A DNA stretch of 64,000 bases from Lewinellaceae bacterium (GTDB lineage Bacteria > Bacteroidota > Bacteroidia > Chitinophagales > Saprospiraceae). This document shows positions 58,861 to 64,000 of this stretch, one piece after another (positions within the stretch are counted from its first letter, which is position 1; each line of letters begins with the position of its first letter). The translations under genes were made by a program, and so were the position numbers. Under the pieces are notes generated by a model. It was not told the DNA's origin. It did no database searches and saw nothing but the letters and a program-made list of their open reading frames with translations. The stretch is from contig JACJYG010000011.1 of the NCBI GenBank assembly GCA_020636215.1, forward strand, positions 62,001-126,000. The letters are read 5' to 3'.

Positions 58861-60447
58861 TTATTCCACATTCCTATAAAGCCATTCATTTCCTATTTCA
58901 GGAGAATCAACGATTGCCTGTACAAAAGTCGGCCAGTCCTTTAACAAGCGTAGATAAGCAATTGCATCATCAGAAATTTCCTCGACCAAATCAGAGATTC
59001 GTTTAGGATCTTTAAATTTAACAGCAAACTCATGAAGTTTTGTGCCTAAAAATTCATCAGAGCCCCAACATTCAACAACATATTCAATAGTTGATTCTCC
59101 AATACGCTTTAATTCGTTTTTGATTTGAGTCTCATCCTTTTTGGAAATTTGAGCTGCTTTATCCTTTTTTATTTTTTTAACCTTTGAAATATAGAATCCA
59201 TTTCTATCACTGATATAACTATGAAGAATTATTCCCCTGAGTAACCTTTGCAAATAAATGGGTGTCCAATCAATAGAGGTTTGGTCTAAGCCTTCGGGGT
59301 GGCGATTCTGTTTGAATTTAGCTTCCTCTACCGACCTGATTGCACTAGTCGGGATGTCTCCCATTACCTCATGCAACAACCGCTTATTATGGTCATCAAT
59401 CCAGGTGGTCAAAGATCCGAAATTCATAAAAGGAGGAAGAGATTCAATCGCCCTCTTCGACATTATCAAACCAGCTCCAGATATAACTTGTTTGTGGGTA
59501 GCGTTGTTAGGAGCCTTAATTATCCCGGCATCATACATTGTCTTCATAGCCTTGCTCATAGTAGAGCTTACATTTTGCCAGGCGCCTAAATAAGACAGGT
59601 CTTTTAGAAACACTTTACATTTTTCATTGGCCACATCAAAGCTACCATTGCGAAAGCGAGGATCAGCCGGCATTGTTCCTTCAGGGTAAAACCAATGGGT
59701 CCTAACTGCGAAATCGTTTATGGTGTCTTCCTCCCCTCCGATCGTACCATAATCTCCGGAAAAAAGGAAATAACTATCTGAGCGAGCAGTTTTTTGGAAT
59801 TCACCAAATAATAAATCTATGGTATTGGGAGGAATCTCAACCACATCCGCATCAATCCGAATTACAGGATAAATTGACAAGTATGGCCTATCTCCCCGAG
59901 CCAATCGAATTGCAGCTTCTACAAATTTTGGAGAATCGTAACCAAAAACGCCATTTTTCCCAAAAAGATGCTTCAGTAATTCCGGTTTAATTGTAGCAAT
60001 ATTATGTAAGATACCCACCAATCGAATTAGTCCGACATAGATAAATTTGGGGTAATCGTTTGGCCCTAATTTCAGCTCAATTCGAACCTCTTCTTCAACC
60101 TTTCTAAGCAAATCCATCAACGCGTTCTCCTGCACCAGTACCTTTGCAGGTACTAAAAGGTCTAGTTCAAATTCCTCTCCTTCATCACCCATTTGTTTTG
60201 ACAACTTTTCCAATTCTTTAGTAGTATGCAAATCTTGTAGCATTTGTTTAACCGCCCAATCGACGTAAATGTAAACAAGCTGAATTCGATTGGCATCCAA
60301 ATTACATTTAAAATAGGATTCCATGATTGGCTTCACCTCCTTCTTAATCTCATCCAAACTTTGCTGAAATTCAATCCGGTCTTCGCCATATTTTAAATTA
60401 CCAAAATGTGTAAAAATTATGACTTTTGATTCATTCGATCCTGGCAT
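58861..60447 (-). CDS. 528-residue protein with glycosyltransferase-like motifs
   Basis: No family recognised with confidence. The first 130 residues are mixed alpha/beta. Residues 190-202 (LSIYPVIRIDADV) have an R-x-D-x-D motif like GT-A enzymes. Further on, VISGAGLIMSKRAIESLPPF (321-340) with GSLTTWIDDHNKRLLHEVMG (344-363) has the G-G-like loop, the small-residue strand and a D-D helix where GT-A folds place their acceptor-side acids. The last 130 residues are helical. I infer a sugar- or nucleotide-transferring enzyme, weakly. It starts 40 bases after the caspase-FISUMP gene and precedes HNH and TIR genes. Confidence 0.7.
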   Translation of the reverse strand: MPGSNESKVIIFTHFGNLKYGEDRIEFQQSLDEIKKEVKPIMESYFKCNLDANRIQLVYIYVDWAVKQMLQDLHTTKELEKLSKQMGDEGEEFELDLLVPAKVLVQENALMDLLRKVEEEVRIELKLGPNDYPKFIYVGLIRLVGILHNIATIKPELLKHLFGKNGVFGYDSPKFVEAAIRLARGDRPYLSIYPVIRIDADVVEIPPNTIDLLFGEFQKTARSDSYFLFSGDYGTIGGEEDTINDFAVRTHWFYPEGTMPADPRFRNGSFDVANEKCKVFLKDLSYLGAWQNVSSTMSKAMKTMYDAGIIKAPNNATHKQVISGAGLIMSKRAIESLPPFMNFGSLTTWIDDHNKRLLHEVMGDIPTSAIRSVEEAKFKQNRHPEGLDQTSIDWTPIYLQRLLRGIILHSYISDRNGFYISKVKKIKKDKAAQISKKDETQIKNELKRIGESTIEYVVECWGSDEFLGTKLHEFAVKFKDPKRISDLVEEISDDAIAYLRLLKDWPTFVQAIVDSPEIGNEWLYRNVE

Positions 60448-60487
60448 AATCTCTTATTTTTAAATTCAATATTCTTGTTCCCTTTAT

Positions 60488-61954
60488 TCATTTTCTCACA
60501 CACCGGCAAGAGAACCCAAACCGTTTCTCATTATGGTTATAAAGCACCACCCCCTGAGAACGGTAAAACAAGCACCTCCAGGCATTTTCGGAACTGCCCT
60601 CTGTACTGCTCCAGTAAAAACCATAACCGCCTTTTCCATAAAAATTGCCCAAAGTATCCCTTGCGCCACCCAGTTTAGCTGAAAACCCACCTTTTCCCCC
60701 TTCGATCAGGGCTACATACTTTGCCCGTTCCTCATTTTTGCTATATCCTGCTTCTTTTTTTCCAAAAAAGCCAGCCATTTCGCGCCATTCCTCATCTGTT
60801 GGCAACCGCCAGCCCAGGGGGCACGCTTTAATAGCTGCTTCCCAGGTATACAATCGCCCAAATGCTTCCTCATTTGTGGCATCACCATTGTAAAACCAGC
60901 ATTCATCACCTGCATCGAAGCGTAAATTATCGGCCAGCCAGGTGAGGCCAATCGCTTTTATAGTCCGGTAAACGCTGCCGTCTCGAGGGTCCTCAAATGT
61001 TCCAAAGCCGATTTCTGCCACCTCTTTTCGCCGAGACAATATTTCTTTAGCCTTCTCCAGTTGAGACAACCTTTCCAATGCCTGTGTTGAATATTTTCCT
61101 GCGCTGGATTCTTCAAGGTAAGTATGATAGGCATCAATAGTATCCTGGTATCTACAGGTTTCCCAGATATTATCCTCGTTATGCCTGAGCCGAAACACAT
61201 ATTGCCCCTGTTCATCCTGTACCCCAAATATCCGCCCATGTTGCAAATACTGTAAAGCCTTTGCAGCCGCCAAATCCATCACCCGCTCTGCCAGCAGAGA
61301 GGTCCGCAATTTAGGCTCACTATTTTGTTCTAAAACTTTAAGAATTCCTTCAGCAAAAGGGCTATGCCCTCCGGGTGGGCCGTCATTCACTTCTTCTGAA
61401 TATCTGCCGGAACAGATAGCATAACGGGAAGGCATCCGCTCCAAAATTTCCTCCGGGCGGGGAAAAGCGCTTCTGGTAATCAAAATACTGCCAGAAAAAC
61501 AGGAATCTGCAATTATTAAAATATGCCTGGCCTGAATTTCATTCAAATAGTCTCGCAATCTGGAATTAGGAAAATAATTGGAGGTGGATTGGGCGTCTGC
61601 GTCAAAAGGGATCCAGCAACCAATGCTTGCCTGGCTTAAGGTTCCGTGCCCGGAAAAGTAAATCAGCAATTTATCATCTCGCTGTACAACCTTTGCCAGG
61701 CTATCCAGGCTTTGAATTATTTTACTGAAAGTTGCCTCTTCATTAAAGAGGGTGATACTTTGATCTACTTCATATTTGTTTTTTAATACAGCCAGGATGG
61801 CTTTTACATCAGAAACTGCATTGTTTAGCCGACGAAAATGTTGATAATTATTGATCCCTATTCCCAGGAACCAGGATTTTCCGTCCTTAAGGCTGCCGGC
61901 TGCATCAGATTTCAAGTCAAGCGGCATTTTCTCTTTTGCTGATGTAGCCCACAT
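60488..61954 (-). CDS. Caspase-like protease with C-terminal FISUMP domain
   Basis: 488 residues. Residues 25-245 form a peptidase C14 domain: SWFLGIGINNYQHFRRLNNAVSDVKAI, catalytic His103 in LLIYFSGHGT and Cys152 in HILIIADSCFSGS. Residues 250-330 are a helical linker (QDTIDAYHTYLEESSAGKYS). Residues 330-488 form a FISUMP-type domain of the C-type-lectin/formylglycine-like fold: TWLADNLRFD, CPLGWRLPTDEEW, YGFYWSST, then NEKRFGFSCRCVRK. Such folds serve as ligand or target-binding ends. First gene of the operon with the 528-residue, HNH and TIR genes; no signal peptide. Likely the protease of a conflict or suicide system. Confidence 0.88.
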   Translation of the reverse strand: MWATSAKEKMPLDLKSDAAGSLKDGKSWFLGIGINNYQHFRRLNNAVSDVKAILAVLKNKYEVDQSITLFNEEATFSKIIQSLDSLAKVVQRDDKLLIYFSGHGTLSQASIGCWIPFDADAQSTSNYFPNSRLRDYLNEIQARHILIIADSCFSGSILITRSAFPRPEEILERMPSRYAICSGRYSEEVNDGPPGGHSPFAEGILKVLEQNSEPKLRTSLLAERVMDLAAAKALQYLQHGRIFGVQDEQGQYVFRLRHNEDNIWETCRYQDTIDAYHTYLEESSAGKYSTQALERLSQLEKAKEILSRRKEVAEIGFGTFEDPRDGSVYRTIKAIGLTWLADNLRFDAGDECWFYNGDATNEEAFGRLYTWEAAIKACPLGWRLPTDEEWREMAGFFGKKEAGYSKNEERAKYVALIEGGKGGFSAKLGGARDTLGNFYGKGGYGFYWSSTEGSSENAWRCLFYRSQGVVLYNHNEKRFGFSCRCVRK

Positions 61955-62472
61955 TGTTGAATGAAGGCCTTCTTTATTTATGCATAATAAAAAAAGTAAA
62001 TTAAGAATTCCATACTTCCAGAGAAATGACTTTTATCACCGCTAATGAAAATGAACCAACATTATATCCTGTGAAGGAATACAGATAAATATTTGTCCAA
62101 AAATATACGCCGCCAAGGGAAAGTCACGGGTGGCTGAACTGTTCTAAACCTCAGTCCCCCTCCCCCATCCTCAACACGAGAGCGATCAACTTCATAAACA
62201 GCAAGTTGCGTTCTTCCTCTTCCCGGCAATTCCGGAGCCGGGTGCGGATAGCCCACTGGGTGTTCCAGCTTTTTGTCGGCATCCACGTACTGGCATTGCC
62301 AGATGGAAAGCAATGAATATTAAACCTCAAGGAGGAACACCGCAATATCCTGGCCCTGCTGTACTACTGGAATTTTTATTCCTGATTTTTTAAAATCGGG
62401 GTGCGGAAGGTGCGTTGAAAGCCCCAATAAAAAAACAAAGCTTAAGCCCTACAGCGCTTAATCCCTGAATCA
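61955..62472. other. Gene-free interval
   Basis: No supported gene. Short open frames (62062-62313, 62151-62345, both minus) have no recognisable family. The region upstream of the caspase gene (61955-62050) is AT-rich and likely holds its promoter, but no clear -7/-33 pair was chosen. Confidence 0.5.
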
Positions 62473-64000
62473 CTAAAATCCGCCCATGTCATCACCACCC
62501 TCATACTCCCCGCGACGGCCATCGCGGTTGCGTTTGTTATCCTGGTTGAGGCGATAGTTGAGCGTCAGCCTCACCTGCTGGCCGCGGCGCCACTGAAAAT
62601 CACCTTCAGAATAAAAATCGGGGCCTTCGGAAATGTAACGGCGGCGGCGGGAGTTGAACACATCATTAATGCTGAGCGTCAGGGAGCCTTTTTTGTCAAA
62701 GACGTCCTTGCTGAAAGCAAGGTCGAGGTGAGACATAGACTTGGTCTTTCCTTGGGTGTTATTGCGCGGCGCCCGGTAGTTGAAGCGAATTTGGGAATCG
62801 ACTTTCTTCCAGAGCGACAGCTTGGAAGTCAGCCGGCCAAACATGGAAAGGGCTTCGGCGTCATAAGATTGATCCTCAAATTGCCCTTCGGTAACGGAAC
62901 GGAAAACATTGACGTTGCCATCCAGGTCCATCCATTCTATCGGAGAATAGGAGAAGGTGGCCTCCGCACCCCAGGATTTCTCTGTCGACAGGTTAACCGG
63001 ACGGGTGAAGGTATTGCCATCGGCATCAACCGTCCGGATGCGCTCGGTGACGCCTTCTGTATACCGGTAATATACCGAAGAGGTGAGCGAGGCATTGTCC
63101 CAATACTTGATATGGCCCAGCTCCATGGCATGGGTGAATTCAGGATTCAGGTTGGGATTTCCGGAATAGAAATTCCGGGCGTCGCTAAAGGAAAAGAAGG
63201 GGTTCAGGCTCCAGAAACTGGGGCGGTTGATGCGGCGGCTATAACTCAATTGTATCGCATTTTGCCCCGGAAGTTCGTAGTTCAGGTGGCCGCTCGGGAA
63301 AAGGTTGAGGTAATCCCGTGGGTTCACTTCTTTCGTTTGCAGCAGTTCGGTGCGCACGTCTGAGTATTCCGCCCGAACGCCAAACTGGAAGGAGAAACGG
63401 CCGAATTTATTGCCAAAAATGGCGTACGCGGCGTGTATATCCTCATTATAAATGAACTCATTGGTAAAATTGGACAGGAAATCCCACTGGCCATTCGCAA
63501 ATTCTTCTACATAAAAATCATTGGAAATATTGCGGAAAGAAGAACGGTACCCTACCTCAAATTTGCCTTCCTTGTTAATTGGCCGCACGTAATCCAACTG
63601 CAGAATGAGCATCTTTTCACCTTCCTGATTGTATGAGCGCTGCTGCAGGTCAGGCGCATCTGATTTTACAAATTCCGGGGTGTAATACGATTCCGTGATG
63701 GTCGATTTTTCAGTATCGAGGTTGTCCTGGTAACGGGCTTCCGCAACCAATTCATGGCCATTCCCTTCAAACTGCCGGCGCCAGGCCAAAGAGTATTCCA
63801 GATTGGATTCTTCCTCGTCCTCATTATCCTGACGAAGGGTGATATTCGTCAGATTATCGAGGTTGAACAGATAGTCCCTGTATTCGATTTCCGAAATATT
63901 GTCTTCGCTGCTGGGCCTAAAATTAAAAGAAGTCGTCAGAGTGCTGTTGGGGCTGAGGAAAAAATCGGAGCCCAGGCGGATATTATTGGAAAGGCCGCCC
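62473..64000 (-). CDS. Outer-membrane beta-barrel protein, partial (5' end outside window)
   Basis: The frame is open to the right edge (507 codons visible). Repeating amphipathic strands end in F: FSFQFGVRAEYSDVRTELL, NAIQLSYSRRINRPSFWSLNPF, RNFYSGNPNLNPEFTHAMELG, and the C-terminal LTLSINDVFNSRRRRY with FQWRRGQQVRLTLNYRL are signatures of the OMP_b-brl_3 barrel of TonB-dependent-receptor-like proteins in Bacteroidota. The last residues (DGRRGEYEGGDDMGGF) are Gly/Asp-rich. Its plug and carboxypeptidase-like N-terminus would lie beyond 64000. Substrate unknown. Confidence 0.9.
   Translation of the reverse strand, partial: GGLSNNIRLGSDFFLSPNSTLTTSFNFRPSSEDNISEIEYRDYLFNLDNLTNITLRQDNEDEEESNLEYSLAWRRQFEGNGHELVAEARYQDNLDTEKSTITESYYTPEFVKSDAPDLQQRSYNQEGEKMLILQLDYVRPINKEGKFEVGYRSSFRNISNDFYVEEFANGQWDFLSNFTNEFIYNEDIHAAYAIFGNKFGRFSFQFGVRAEYSDVRTELLQTKEVNPRDYLNLFPSGHLNYELPGQNAIQLSYSRRINRPSFWSLNPFFSFSDARNFYSGNPNLNPEFTHAMELGHIKYWDNASLTSSVYYRYTEGVTERIRTVDADGNTFTRPVNLSTEKSWGAEATFSYSPIEWMDLDGNVNVFRSVTEGQFEDQSYDAEALSMFGRLTSKLSLWKKVDSQIRFNYRAPRNNTQGKTKSMSHLDLAFSKDVFDKKGSLTLSINDVFNSRRRRYISEGPDFYSEGDFQWRRGQQVRLTLNYRLNQDNKRNRDGRRGEYEGGDDMGGF

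Noticed and set aside
60488..61954. Diversity-generating retroelement using the FISUMP end as variable region
   Set aside because: No reverse transcriptase, accessory gene or template repeat was found in this window; only the target-like domain is present.
62062..62345. Two overlapping minus-strand open frames (83 and 64 codons)
   Set aside because: No homology recognised, mutually overlapping in different frames, and no initiation context; probably chance.

Overview
The window looks like a chromosomal segment of a Bacteroidota bacterium, most likely in or near the Saprospiria (Lewinella/Haliscomenobacter-like). This rests on family content: DUF4296 lipoprotein next to a SixA phosphatase, DUF3822 next to RsmD, a TlpA-like thioredoxin of the DUF5106 type, an OMP_b-brl_3-type outer membrane barrel, the FISUMP domain, and a PyrR-PyrB pair. 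This is inferred from protein families; no 16S rRNA or database search was available.

Region 1 (1-11.5 kb) is a block of co-oriented minus-strand genes, visibly more AT-rich than the rest. They fall into gene units separated by structured intergenic repeats: SH3 protein plus membrane protein; RsgA; a Crp-like regulator with a cyclase, a YdcZ transporter, a GNAT enzyme, a nitroreductase and a broken DUF4386 gene; a lone lipoprotein; and a three-gene TcmP / Gp37-Gp68 / HEPN-like operon. Four unit starts share a CGTT core just before the start codon, and the lipoprotein gene is bracketed by an exact inverted pair GTTATGCGC...GCGCATAAC. The layout resembles an integron-like cassette array, although no integrase is in view. 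An ISAs1-type insertion sequence (11565-12824) with frame-shifted transposase lies at its right edge.

Region 2 (13-50.5 kb) is ordinary chromosome: retropepsin-like secreted protein, ABC-F ATPase, OmpA lipoprotein, PhoR/PhoB-like two-component system, DUF4296, SixA, SDR, TlpA-like reductase, a very long secreted coiled-coil protein, pyrB-pyrR, glnS, argS, rsmD, DUF3822, bactofilin, tsaD, a GT2 plus TMTC-like glycosyltransferase pair, DUF697/SHOCT, a giant alpha-2-macroglobulin, an FAD oxidoreductase and a YjbR protein. Its intergenic gaps hold palindrome-rich repeats (GGCTGAATGG family, near-perfect hairpins, a heptamer/about 100-bp tandem array at 42.35-42.70 kb).

Region 3 (50.86-62 kb) is an accessory island beginning at tRNA-Arg(CCT). 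The last 18 bases of the tRNA are duplicated at 53504-53521, where an HNH gene is cut off. Inside lie an intact insertion sequence (20-bp terminal repeats, 10-bp target duplication) and a PIN toxin-antitoxin pair. Beyond it are three remnants of the same tyrosine-recombinase 3' end (54.1-54.4, 55.2-55.3, 56.95-57.03 kb), each followed by different cargo: KilA-N; truncated VapBC plus two chromosomal-type genes; and finally a four-gene minus-strand operon encoding a caspase-FISUMP protein, a 528-residue protein with glycosyltransferase-like motifs, an N-terminally short HNH nuclease and a TIR-receiver fusion.

The two strongest candidates for undescribed systems are the TcmP/Gp37-Gp68/HEPN-like operon (7957-11494) and the caspase-FISUMP/528-aa/HNH/TIR-receiver operon (57098-61954). 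The window ends inside an outer-membrane beta-barrel gene.
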